Shown here piece after piece: positions 17,616-25,570 of a stretch of 64,000 nucleotides of DNA. The stretch's first letter is position 1. Each line of letters begins with the position of its first letter. The position numbers and the translations under genes are program-made. The notes beneath the pieces were generated by a model. The model was not told the DNA's origin, searched no databases, and worked only from the letters and a program-made list of their open reading frames with translations. Where the stretch lies: NCBI GenBank assembly GCA_902768975.1, contig CACXMZ010000004.1, forward strand, positions 1 through 64,000, in the 5' to 3' direction. The stretch comes from an uncultured Coriobacteriaceae bacterium. Its GTDB lineage: Bacteria; Actinomycetota; Coriobacteriia; Coriobacteriales; Eggerthellaceae.

Positions 17616-18074
17616 CGTCGGTCGGTATGCCATTTTTCTCGGTCGCCACCTTATAAGGGGCTGGTCTCTCTAAATCGCGACCGCTTCCGCTGTTCGTGCA
17701 AACAATTCACTGGATTGTTTGCACTCATGCGCTCTCGCTTGACGCTCGTTCACCTAGTTAAGTGCAATTTTTGGCGTTCACCTAGTTAAGTGCAATTTTT
17801 GGCAACAGCAAAAATTGCGATATTTGAACTCACGACATCGCTTTTAGAGAGACCAGACCCCTTGATAAAGCGGCGGTGCGGTATGCCATTTTTCGAGCTT
17901 CTCGGAGCTTTTAGGCGCAGGAAGTGCGCTGTTACTGAAGCGCGCTAGTCTAATTACTAGGCCAAACAATGTTGGGATGTGGTGAAGAGTGCCCTAGTTA
18001 TCGCGCGCTTCATTGGCGCACTTCTCGTGCCGTTAAAAAAGCGACCGAGAAAAATGGCATACCGACCGCCGCTT
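17616..18074. repeat. Family 1 palindromic element, copy B
   Basis: Second copy of the element at 8096, again between convergent genes (pntB and capA-like). Left module: CTGGTCTCTCTAAA (17661-17674) with 17843-17856, extended outward by GGGG/CCCC and AA/TT around single-base bulges. Its inner hairpin is GCAATTTTT/AAAAATTGC (from 17790), where copy A has GCAATTTTC/GAAAATTGC. Right module: GAAGTGCGC/GCGCACTTC (17921-17929/18016-18024) and GAAGCGCGC/GCGCGCTTC (17937-17945/18003-18011). Peculiar to this copy are a 28-bp tandem duplication (17747-17802) and a third arm at 17619-17646 that is a perfect 28-bp inverted match to 18041-18068. Confidence 0.85.
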
Positions 18075-18088
18075 CCGTAGGGGCTGTT

Positions 18089-19219
18089 TTAGGTGGCTTC
18101 GTGGAGGATGCCGTTTTCGTCGATGGTGATGTTGGTTGAAATGGCTTCGATGTAGCGGAAGATGCGGTCGCGCTCTTCGACCGTGGACGCATAGGCCGTG
18201 TACACTTCCGACTGCGTGCCCGGGTGCAGCACGAGTTCAATCTTTCCTTCGCGTGGCTTGCTGCCGATTTCCCCGGTGAGGCGCACCTCCGCTACTACCG
18301 TGTCGACAACGTCGTAGTCGTCGAACCAGAAGTTACCCAGGTTGTAGAGTATGGGCTTGCCGTTGTAGTATTCCATGCCCTGCAGGTTGTGCGCGTGGGC
18401 ACCGATGACCGCGTCGGCGCCGGCGTCTATAAAGGCGCGTGCCCCTTCGGTCTGTTCCCAGGTGAGTTCCGTGGAATGTTCCGTACCCCAATGGGGAAGA
18501 GCAATAACGAAGTCGGCATTTTGGGCGGCCGTCTGAATGTCTTCGATCATCTTGGTGGTGTCGTAGCACCATGCGATGCCCGGCTCTTCACCTATGGCTT
18601 CAGGGGTGTAGATGGTGTATTCGGCGCTCGAAGCGTTTACCAGGGCAATCTTAAAGCCCTCCACGTCCAAATAAACCGGGCCGCGCGCTTCCTTTTCGTT
18701 GCGCCCCGCACCCGTGTAAGGGATGCCGGCGTCTTCGAGCGTTTGGAGGGTGTCGAAAAAGGCCGCTTCGCCGTAGTCAAACACATGGTTGTTCGCCAGG
18801 CCCACCACGTCTATGCCAAGGTCGTGCAAATAATGCACATTCTTAGGGCTTCCCTTAAACGTGAAGGCCTTGCCTTCAAGCGCTTCGCCTTGGTCGCTGA
18901 AGACAAATTCGTTGTTTGCCCACATCAGGTCCATCTTTTTCATAATCTGAATAAAGACCGGGTCGATGCCGTCTGCAATGTCGGTGGACCCAATTTCAGC
19001 CAAATGTTCCATGGGAATGTAGTTGTCGGCCAGGCAAATGTCGCCGATAAAGCCCAGCGAAAGGTGGTACGACGTGGGTTCAGATGCCTGGATGCCACTG
19101 GCCGCTGCGTCCGAACTGCTTGAAGCGCCGCCCGGCTGCGGCTGCGCACAGCCAAACAGTGTACAGATGGCGCAGAAAAGCACCACTGCCAGGTATATAG
19201 GGGCAGGTTTTTTCATCAT
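18089..19219 (-). CDS. CapA-family metallophosphatase-like lipoprotein
   Basis: 376 residues. An N-terminal lipoprotein signal ('VVLFCAICTLFGC', Cys about residue 24) precedes a Ser/Ala/Pro spacer. The PGA_cap domain has 'LGFIGDICLADNY' at its start, 'GLANNHVFDYGEAAF', 'LPHWGTEHS' and 'GAHAHNLQGMEYYNGKPILY', the metal-ligand motifs of this phosphoesterase-like family. Members include CapA of polyglutamate capsule systems, but no capB/capC is nearby, so a capsule role is not shown. It is probably anchored outside the membrane. Two adjacent ATGs (19219, 19216) lie 5-8 bases after TATCAT. Confidence 0.87.
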   Translation of the reverse strand: MMKKPAPIYLAVVLFCAICTLFGCAQPQPGGASSSSDAAASGIQASEPTSYHLSLGFIGDICLADNYIPMEHLAEIGSTDIADGIDPVFIQIMKKMDLMWANNEFVFSDQGEALEGKAFTFKGSPKNVHYLHDLGIDVVGLANNHVFDYGEAAFFDTLQTLEDAGIPYTGAGRNEKEARGPVYLDVEGFKIALVNASSAEYTIYTPEAIGEEPGIAWCYDTTKMIEDIQTAAQNADFVIALPHWGTEHSTELTWEQTEGARAFIDAGADAVIGAHAHNLQGMEYYNGKPILYNLGNFWFDDYDVVDTVVAEVRLTGEIGSKPREGKIELVLHPGTQSEVYTAYASTVEERDRIFRYIEAISTNITIDENGILHEAT

Positions 19220-19224
19220 ACGTT

Positions 19225-19253
19225 ATGATAAAGGTATCAATTAGCCTATACAA
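19225..19253 (-). promoter_or_regulatory. Promoter of the CapA-like gene, overlapping the pap upstream region
   Basis: On the minus strand TTGTAT (19253-19248), exactly 17 bases, then TATCAT (19230-19225), then AACGT and the start codon. The message would be leaderless or nearly so. On the + strand TTATGA (19223) and TATACA (19247) may form an overlapping divergent promoter for the PPK2 gene, so the two could compete. Confidence 0.6.
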
Positions 19254-19267
19254 GCGAGAAGGTATCT

Positions 19268-20971
19268 ATGCTGGGAAAAGTTGACTTTAACGTTTCTGAT
19301 ATTTCAAAAGACGAATACAAATCGGTATACGACGACCTCATCAAGCGCCTGGTGGTGTTGCAGCAGCAGGCCCACGAAAAGGGCATTGGCCTGGTCGTAC
19401 TCTTTGAAGGCTGGGACGGTGCTGGCAAGGGCGGCCGCATTTCGGACTTGCTCTACAAGCTGGACGCGCGCCATACCACGGTCCACGTAACGGAGAGTTA
19501 CAACGTTAAAACGGCCAAGAAGTTCCGCACGGGCAAGCTGGGCGCTTCGGACTTTTTCCCTCCCATGCAGCAATTCTGGAAAGCGCTCGACATGCGCGGC
19601 AACATGACCATCTACGACCGCGGCTGGTACACCACGGCCATTCAGCACGAACTGTATACGTCAGAAAAGACCTTAGCTGAAATCGACATGGACAATATCG
19701 ACCCCAAACATCTGGAACGCATTTTGGGGCGCATTAATTCCATCGAAGCATTCGAACGCCAGCTGGTCGACGACGGCTACATTGTGGTGAAGTTCTTCCT
19801 ACACATTCGCCGTAAAACGCAAAAGCAGCGCCTGAGCCGCCTGGCGGCCGACCCGCAAACGTCCTGGCGCGTAACGGCTGAAGAACTTGCCCACCTGGAC
19901 GACTACAAGCGCAACTACGAAATCTACGACCGTCTTCTGCCGCGCACCAATTTCGACTTTGCGCCTTGGGTGGTACTTAACGCCGAAGACAAGCGCCGTG
20001 CCAATCTGGGCGTGGTGCGCACGCTGGTGAACGCGCTCGACGAAGCCATCAACAAGGCACCCGACGAAGAAGCCGAAGCCGCCCTGGCGAAGGCCCAAGC
20101 CAATTCCGCAGGCCTTATCAAGCAAGACGAAAAGGACGAACGCACGCGCACTGCCAAGCAGCAGGCCAAGGTGCGTGAAGAAAACGAAAAGCTGGCAGCC
20201 ATCCAGGCGGCAGCCGCGCCTAAGGAGTCCCGCTTCAAGATTGTTTCGGGCTACCCAACGCTTAAGGGCGTGGACTACCACTTGCGTCTCGACCCCGAAG
20301 AGTACCGCCGTCAGCTCAAAGAAGAGCAAAAGAAGCTTTTCGAACTGGAAATGCAAATGTACCTGGCCCGCATCCCTATGATCTTGATGTACGAAGGCCA
20401 GGACGCGGCAGGCAAGGGTGGCTCCATCAAGCGGGTAGCCCAGGCCCTCGACGCGCGCAGCTACACCATTTTCCCCAGTCCGGCGCCTACCAAGCCCGAA
20501 CTCATGCATCCGCATCTGTGGCGCTATTGGTGCCGCCTGCCCAAGGCTGGTCATGTGGGCATTTACGACCGCAGCTGGTACGGCCGCGTGCTCGTGGAAC
20601 GCGTGGAAGGCTTTGCTTCCCCTGCAACCTGGGCGCGTGCCTACGACGAAATCAACGAATTCGAACGCGACCTGGTGGACTGGGGCGCCATCCTGCTGAA
20701 ATTCTGGGTTGAAATCGACCGCGAAGAACAGATGAAGCGCTTCACCGCCCGTGCGGAAGACCCTGCCAAGCAATGGAAGATCACCGAAGAAGACTGGCGC
20801 AACCGCGACAAATACCCGCAATATCGCGAAGCCGTGGAAGACATGTTCCGCCTCACTTCAACCGAATTTGCGCCGTGGATCATCCTGGAAAGTAACGACA
20901 AGCTGTATGCTCGTGTAAAAGCCCTGCGTATCATCAATCAAGCCCTTGAAGAGCGCCTAAAAAAGGCATAA
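19268..20971 (+). CDS. pap: Two-domain PPK2, polyphosphate:AMP phosphotransferase type
   Basis: 567 residues with two PPK2 domains in tandem, each with its own Walker A ('LFEGWDGAGKGG' near residue 45 and 'MYEGQDAAGKGG' near 375) and a lid/Walker B block ('IYDRGWYTTAIQHEL' and 'IYDRSWYGRVLVERVEG'). A charged coiled-coil linker joins them. Duplicated PPK2 proteins (class II) typically phosphorylate AMP to ADP with polyphosphate. In the first domain 'GWYTTAI' departs from the usual 'SWYGRVL', a change common in the non-catalytic half. The Shine-Dalgarno is AGAAGG. It complements ppk1 in polyphosphate turnover. Confidence 0.92.
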   Translation: MLGKVDFNVSDISKDEYKSVYDDLIKRLVVLQQQAHEKGIGLVVLFEGWDGAGKGGRISDLLYKLDARHTTVHVTESYNVKTAKKFRTGKLGASDFFPPMQQFWKALDMRGNMTIYDRGWYTTAIQHELYTSEKTLAEIDMDNIDPKHLERILGRINSIEAFERQLVDDGYIVVKFFLHIRRKTQKQRLSRLAADPQTSWRVTAEELAHLDDYKRNYEIYDRLLPRTNFDFAPWVVLNAEDKRRANLGVVRTLVNALDEAINKAPDEEAEAALAKAQANSAGLIKQDEKDERTRTAKQQAKVREENEKLAAIQAAAAPKESRFKIVSGYPTLKGVDYHLRLDPEEYRRQLKEEQKKLFELEMQMYLARIPMILMYEGQDAAGKGGSIKRVAQALDARSYTIFPSPAPTKPELMHPHLWRYWCRLPKAGHVGIYDRSWYGRVLVERVEGFASPATWARAYDEINEFERDLVDWGAILLKFWVEIDREEQMKRFTARAEDPAKQWKITEEDWRNRDKYPQYREAVEDMFRLTSTEFAPWIILESNDKLYARVKALRIINQALEERLKKA

Positions 20972-21018
20972 TAGAAGCAACACCATAAGCGTTTGCACAG
21001 AAAAGGGGCGTTGCACAT

Positions 21019-21957
21019 ATGGCTTCGCATTCAAAGGAAGGGCAGCAGGCTGAATCTGCCTACGTTCCCGTTCAGGAAGCAAATAAGAAGAAACGCGGCC
21101 GTAGCATTTGGCGGGTAATATTCTGGATTTCCTTAATTGCTTTCTTGGGGGCCATGGCAGCGCTTGGCTATATTGCCTGGGGCTATTTTTCTTCCGACCA
21201 AGGCTACAAGCAGGTTGCTTCGAGCGCCTTTGTGGTTTCCGATTCAACGGAAGAAGACGTTACCGAAGAAGGCCTTACTTTGGCGGACCTGGAAGTGGAC
21301 TGGGACTATTTGAAGTCCGTCAATTCCGACGTGGTGGCCTGGGTTTATATGCCGGGCACGCGCATTAACTACCCGGTGGTTCAGGGCAAAGACAATGAAG
21401 AATACCTCTGGACCGACTTCAACCTGCAGTCTTCGCGCAATGGCTCGGTCTTTTTGGATTCGGCCAACAACGCAGCCTTTACCGACATGAACAACGTGCT
21501 TTACGGGCACCACATGAACGACGGCTCCATGTTTGCCTGCATTTCGAACGACTTTGTGAATAGCGAAGAATTCAACAAGCATCGCACGCTCTACGTGCTT
21601 ACGCCGCACCTTAACTACAAGTGCACGTCCTTTTCCGTGGTGGTTACCGACGGCTGGGACTTGCTCGTGCAGACCAGCTTCAAAGACGAAGAAGACCGCA
21701 TGAGCTACGTGCAAGACAAGATAGACCGCAGTGCGGTTCAGCCAAGCGAAGGCATGCCGAAGGCGGCGGACGTGAAGCAGCTCTTTACGCTTTCTACCTG
21801 CGACTATACGCGCGACAATGGCCGTGCTGTTCTGTTTTCGCAGGTGGTCGACACAGCCGTGCCCAAGAGCGCGCCTGCAGGGAGCAGCGAACATGTCGAA
21901 GTTTCTTCAGAAGACCTCGAAGCGCTTGAACAGGGTGTCTCTGCTGCCGAAGAATAA
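21019..21957 (+). CDS. srtB: Class B sortase
   Basis: 312 residues. A cytoplasmic basic N terminus, one membrane helix (about 33-58, 'VIFWISLIAFLGAMAALGYI') and an extracellular sortase domain. Catalytic elements are His in 'NVLYGHHMNDGSMF', Cys in 'LFTLSTCDYTR' and the Arg shortly after ('DNGRAVLF'). The 'DWDYLKSVNSDVVAWVYMPG' segment is characteristic of class B. Sortases attach surface proteins to the cell wall or assemble pili. No substrate or pilin gene adjoins it; the giant surface protein at 41004 has only a degenerate sorting signal. Confidence 0.92.
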   Translation: MASHSKEGQQAESAYVPVQEANKKKRGRSIWRVIFWISLIAFLGAMAALGYIAWGYFSSDQGYKQVASSAFVVSDSTEEDVTEEGLTLADLEVDWDYLKSVNSDVVAWVYMPGTRINYPVVQGKDNEEYLWTDFNLQSSRNGSVFLDSANNAAFTDMNNVLYGHHMNDGSMFACISNDFVNSEEFNKHRTLYVLTPHLNYKCTSFSVVVTDGWDLLVQTSFKDEEDRMSYVQDKIDRSAVQPSEGMPKAADVKQLFTLSTCDYTRDNGRAVLFSQVVDTAVPKSAPAGSSEHVEVSSEDLEALEQGVSAAEE

Positions 21958-21964
21958 TTCTTTG

Positions 21965-21995
21965 TTCCGCCGTTCTGGCGAACGACGGAATTTTA
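21965..21995 (+). terminator. Hairpin terminator after the sortase gene
   Basis: TTCCGcCGTTC (21965-21975) pairs with GAACGaCGGAA (21980-21990), one C/A mismatch, followed by TTTTAG. The stem is almost the same as the 5' hairpin of the family 2 elements at 49381, 50934 and 53448. Confidence 0.75.
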
Positions 21996-22012
21996 GTTGA
22001 GAAAGGACTCTT

Positions 22013-23239
22013 ATGACTGAGCGAATTCAGGTGAACGCAGCTTCCCGAGACGACGCCCCCAATCTTCCCAGTTGGGTGGCTGAAGACACGGTGACCTACG
22101 CGGCTGCTGGCGTAGACACGGCCGAAGGTGCGCGCGCGGTGGACGCCATTAAAGACGCAGTGCATTCCACCTATCGCAGCGAAGTGGTGGGCGACATTGG
22201 CGGCTTTGGTGGCCTGTTTTCCATCGCGGCTGCCAAGGGCATGGAAGACCCGCTGCTTGTGTCTGGCACCGACGGTGTGGGCACCAAGCTGCAGGTGGCG
22301 CGCCTGGCTGAAAAGCACGACACCGTGGGTATAGACCTGGTAGCCATGTGCGCCAACGACATTTTGGCCACGGGCGCGGAGCCCCTGTTCTTCCTGGACT
22401 ATATTGCGGTCGGCAAGCTGCAGGCTGAAGCGGTGGCCGAAGTGGTTGCCGGCATTGCCGAAGGCTGTCGCCAGGCAGGTTGTGCCCTCATCGGTGGCGA
22501 AATGGCCGAACACCCCGGCGTTATGGAAGCCGACGACTACGACCTGAGCGGCTTTTGCGTGGGCATCGTGGACCGCAAAGCCATGCTCGACCCGGCAGCG
22601 GTGCGCGAAGGCGACGTGTTGCTGGGCCTTGCTTCGAGCGGCCTGCACTCCAATGGCTATTCGCTCGCGCGCAAGGTGTGCGTGGAAGGCAAAACGCACT
22701 ACGAACTGCGCCTGGAACGCCCCGAATTGGGTGGCGCCAGCGTGCAGGACGCCTTGCTTGAACCCACCCGCATTTACGTGAAGCAGGTGCGTGCCGCCAT
22801 TGAAGAAAACCCGGGCGCTGTGCATGCCTTTGCTCATATTACGGGCGGCGGCATTTCAGAAAACCTGAACCGCGCCCTGCCAGAAAACCTGGACGCCTTG
22901 GTGGAAGTGGGCACGTGGGACATGGCACCCATTCTGCCCTTCGTCTGCCGCGCGGCGCGCCTAGACGAAACGGAAGCCCTCAAGACCTTCAACATGGGCC
23001 TTGGCGGCGTGCTTATTGTGGCGCCTGAAGCGGCGGATGCCGTGCAAACCAGCCTCGAAGCAGCGGGCGAGACAGTCTACCGCGTGGGCAGCATTGTGCC
23101 TGGTAGCGGGGAAGTTCGCTATGAAAACATGGACGCCCTGTTTCCTGCATTAAGCGTGTCAGAAGAAGAGGCGGCACCCGCAGTTGCAGAGCGCACCACC
23201 GACCGCGACACCTTCTACGAGGAGGACGAAGATGAGTAG
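22013..23239 (+). CDS. purM: Phosphoribosylformylglycinamidine cyclo-ligase (AIR synthetase)
   Basis: 408 residues. Typical PurM blocks: 'YAAAGVDTAEGARAVDAIK', 'DIGGFGGLFSI', 'LVSGTDGVGTKLQVA', 'DLVAMCANDILATGAEPLFF', 'ALIGGEMAEHPGVM' and 'FAHITGGGISENLNRALP'. It makes AIR in purine synthesis. The family is usually about 345 residues; the surplus is a short N-terminal lead and a ~45-residue acidic C-terminal tail (EEEAAPAVAE...). The tail end overlaps purN by 8 bases (ATGAGTAG), so the two are translationally coupled. Confidence 0.95.
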   Translation: MTERIQVNAASRDDAPNLPSWVAEDTVTYAAAGVDTAEGARAVDAIKDAVHSTYRSEVVGDIGGFGGLFSIAAAKGMEDPLLVSGTDGVGTKLQVARLAEKHDTVGIDLVAMCANDILATGAEPLFFLDYIAVGKLQAEAVAEVVAGIAEGCRQAGCALIGGEMAEHPGVMEADDYDLSGFCVGIVDRKAMLDPAAVREGDVLLGLASSGLHSNGYSLARKVCVEGKTHYELRLERPELGGASVQDALLEPTRIYVKQVRAAIEENPGAVHAFAHITGGGISENLNRALPENLDALVEVGTWDMAPILPFVCRAARLDETEALKTFNMGLGGVLIVAPEAADAVQTSLEAAGETVYRVGSIVPGSGEVRYENMDALFPALSVSEEEAAPAVAERTTDRDTFYEEDEDE

Positions 23240-23876
23240 TGAAGCCAACAACAATGGTGAAGCCTTAAAGATTGGCGTCCTCATTAGTGGCGGCGGCACG
23301 AACCTGCAAAAGATTATCGACGAAATTGCTGCGGGCAGCCTAAACCTTGAAATCGTCCTCGTGCTTTCTTCGCGCCCCGACGCTTACGGCCTCGTGCGCG
23401 CTTCTGAAGCGGGCATTCCTACCATGTCGCTCAACCGTGAAGTCTACCAAGACCCCGACGTGGCCAATGAAATTATTGCCACCGAAATGAAGCGGGCGGG
23501 TGCCGAATACATCGTCATGGCAGGCTATATGCGCCTCATTGGGGAAGCGGTCTTTGCTGCCTACCCCGACCGCGTCATTAACCTTCACCCAGCGCTTCTT
23601 CCCAGCTTCCCCGGTGCCCACGGCATTCAGGACGCTTTCGAAGCGGGCGTAAAGGTGACGGGCGTTACCGTACACTTCGCCAATGAAGTGTATGACGAAG
23701 GCCCCATCATTGCCCAGCGCGCCGTTCCCATTTTGGAATCCGACACGCTCGAAAGCCTGGAAGCGCGCGTGCATGAAGCGGAATACGAAATTTATCCCTG
23801 GGTGCTGCGCCACCTGGCTGCGGGCGACATAAGCATCACGCCCGAACGCACCGTGCGCATTGCCAACGCAGACTAA
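23232..23876 (+). CDS. purN: Phosphoribosylglycinamide formyltransferase
   Basis: 214 residues of the formyltransferase fold: 'IGVLISGGGTNLQKIIDEI' (phosphate loop), 'IVMAGYMRLIGEAVFAAYP', then 'VINLHPALLPSFPGAHGIQD' with the catalytic His and Asn, and 'VTGVTVHFANEVYDEGPII' with the catalytic Asp. It uses 10-formyl-THF to formylate GAR. The start is ATG 23232, 6-10 bases after GGAGGACGAAG, inside the end of purM. XdhC-like and IMP cyclohydrolase genes follow on the same strand. Confidence 0.95.
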   Translation: MSSEANNNGEALKIGVLISGGGTNLQKIIDEIAAGSLNLEIVLVLSSRPDAYGLVRASEAGIPTMSLNREVYQDPDVANEIIATEMKRAGAEYIVMAGYMRLIGEAVFAAYPDRVINLHPALLPSFPGAHGIQDAFEAGVKVTGVTVHFANEVYDEGPIIAQRAVPILESDTLESLEARVHEAEYEIYPWVLRHLAAGDISITPERTVRIANAD

Positions 23877-23923
23877 CACCACGCTTTGTGGTGCACAACG
23901 TAAAAGCATGTAAGGGGCTGCCA

Positions 23924-24910
23924 ATGTATAGGGAAGTGGTAACACGCATTATCGACGCCTTGAAGGCGGGTGAAATTCCTGAAGTTTCAACCGAAGACTT
24001 CCGTTGCTTTTCGGAAGAAGGTCTTAAAGCTAATCCCCACCTGGGCCCCGACGCCCTCAAGTGGCTCGTGGCTTCGTGGATAGCTGAAGACATTCCCACC
24101 TTCGAACGGGCCTTGCAGGCCATAGACAACAACGAAATTGCCTGGCTTGGCTTCAAGATTGTCTACGATGAACCGGCCGCCATCGCCAACACGGGGCTGG
24201 GGAGCATGGCAAAGTTTGGCGAAGTTGGTTCGGCCGACGCCCAGGACGCAGTCTTCTTTTGCAACGACGCTAGCGAAATTGTAAGTGCACGTGAACCTTC
24301 GCCGCGCGACGTCTTCCAAATGAAGGACGCCACGCGCGGGCCCAGCATGCATGCCGACCAATTTCCTGGTTTGACCTGGGCATCTGTTGCCCTCTTTGAG
24401 TCGCCCGCGGTGTGGCTTCTGGGCGCTTCGGACATTAGTATTGAAGTGGCGCAGCTCGCCCGCCATGTGGGTTTCGACGTATTTGTCGTCGACGAAGACG
24501 CCACCTATTTAAACGAAGAGCGCTTCCCTGACTGCGGGCACATCCTTTTGGAAAACTACGAAGACATTGGCGAAATTCGCGCACGCCGTGGCGACTATGC
24601 CTGCGTGCTTACCATTGGGCACGTGCGCGACGCCGAAGCCTGCCTGTGGGCAAGCAAGCAGAACATGCACTACATTGGCATGTTGGGTAGTGCGGGCAAA
24701 AACGAAGGGGTTGCCGCGCGCTGCTTTGAAGCGGGCATGACCAACGAACAATGGGACGCCATCAAGCGCCCCATCGGCTTGGACTTCGGCGCCAAGACGC
24801 CCGCCGAATTAGCCATAGCAATTGTTGGTGAATTAGTAGATGTGCGCTACAAACAGCGTTATAGTGAACAGGAACGTGCAAGACACGATGCAGACCTCGG
24901 AAGGGAATAG
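23924..24910 (+). CDS. XdhC-family protein
   Basis: 328 residues. The C-terminal half is an XdhC Rossmann domain: '[20 protein letters not shown]', '[19 protein letters not shown]', '[19 protein letters not shown]' and '[19 protein letters not shown]'. The N-terminal half resembles the CoxI/XdhC N domain but has lost the usual cysteine motif. Such proteins insert or sulfurate molybdenum cofactor in xanthine dehydrogenase-type enzymes. No molybdoenzyme gene lies nearby; the purine genes on both sides hint at a purine-related hydroxylase. Start ATG 23924 after AAGGGG. Confidence 0.82.
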   Translation: MYREVVTRIIDALKAGEIPEVSTEDFRCFSEEGLKANPHLGPDALKWLVASWIAEDIPTFERALQAIDNNEIAWLGFKIVYDEPAAIANTGLGSMAKFGEVGSADAQDAVFFCNDASEIVSAREPSPRDVFQMKDATRGPSMHADQFPGLTWASVALFESPAVWLLGASDISIEVAQLARHVGFDVFVVDEDATYLNEERFPDCGHILLENYEDIGEIRARRGDYACVLTIGHVRDAEACLWASKQNMHYIGMLGSAGKNEGVAARCFEAGMTNEQWDAIKRPIGLDFGAKTPAELAIAIVGELVDVRYKQRYSEQERARHDADLGRE

Positions 24911-24920
24911 GAGAAAGACC

Positions 24921-25520
24921 ATGGCAGACCCAGTAGTAAAGCGTGTACTCATTTCGGTAACCGACAAGACAGGCGTGGTTGAATTCGCCCGTGCCCTGTC
25001 CGAAGAATTTGGTGCCACCATTATTTCAACGGGCGGTACAGCCCGCGCCATTGCTGAAGCCGGCGTGGCGGTTACGCCCATCGAAGACGTAACCGGTTTC
25101 CCCGAAATGATGAACGGCCGCGTAAAGACGCTGCACCCCAAGGTACACGGTGGCCTGCTGGCCCGCCGTGACGTGCCTGAACACATGCAGCAGGCGGCAG
25201 ACATGGGCATCGAAATGATAGACATGGTAGTGGTAAACCTCTATGCCTTCGAAAAGACCGTTGAGTCTGGGGCGGACTTCGCCACCTGCATTGAAAACAT
25301 CGACATCGGTGGCCCTTCCATGCTGCGTTCTTCCGCAAAGAACTTCGAAAGCGTAGCCGTGGTAACCGACCCTGCGAGCTACGACACCATTCTGGAAGAA
25401 ATGCGCGCCAACGGCGGCGCCACCACGCGTGAAACGCGCCAGAAGCTGGCCCTGCGCGTGTTCCAGACCACGGGTGCCTACGACACGGCCATCGCACAAT
25501 GGATGGAAGAGCAGATTTAA
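24921..25520 (+). CDS. purH: IMP cyclohydrolase domain protein (PurH N-terminal half only)
   Basis: 199 residues matching only the MGS-like N-terminal part of bifunctional PurH: '[20 protein letters not shown]', '[16 protein letters not shown]', '[20 protein letters not shown]', '[12 protein letters not shown]' and '[19 protein letters not shown]'. This part closes FAICAR to IMP. The AICAR transformylase half (about 300 residues) is absent, and the frame ends cleanly, followed by hisS, so it is a standalone enzyme rather than an obvious truncation. The transformylase step must be encoded elsewhere. The Shine-Dalgarno region is GGAGAAAGACC before ATG 24921. Confidence 0.88.
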   Translation: MADPVVKRVLISVTDKTGVVEFARALSEEFGATIISTGGTARAIAEAGVAVTPIEDVTGFPEMMNGRVKTLHPKVHGGLLARRDVPEHMQQAADMGIEMIDMVVVNLYAFEKTVESGADFATCIENIDIGGPSMLRSSAKNFESVAVVTDPASYDTILEEMRANGGATTRETRQKLALRVFQTTGAYDTAIAQWMEEQI

Positions 25521-25570
25521 AGGCTGCAAGTAGCTAGAAGCACCGAACAGAAGGCAGTTTAGGAACAAGC

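Noticed and set aside
8096-18074. Family 1 elements as ωRNA/HEARO-type RNAs of an IS200/IS605 relative
   Set aside because: No TnpB, IscB/IsrB or TnpA gene lies beside either copy, and I cannot match the core to that RNA class from memory. A covariance search would decide.
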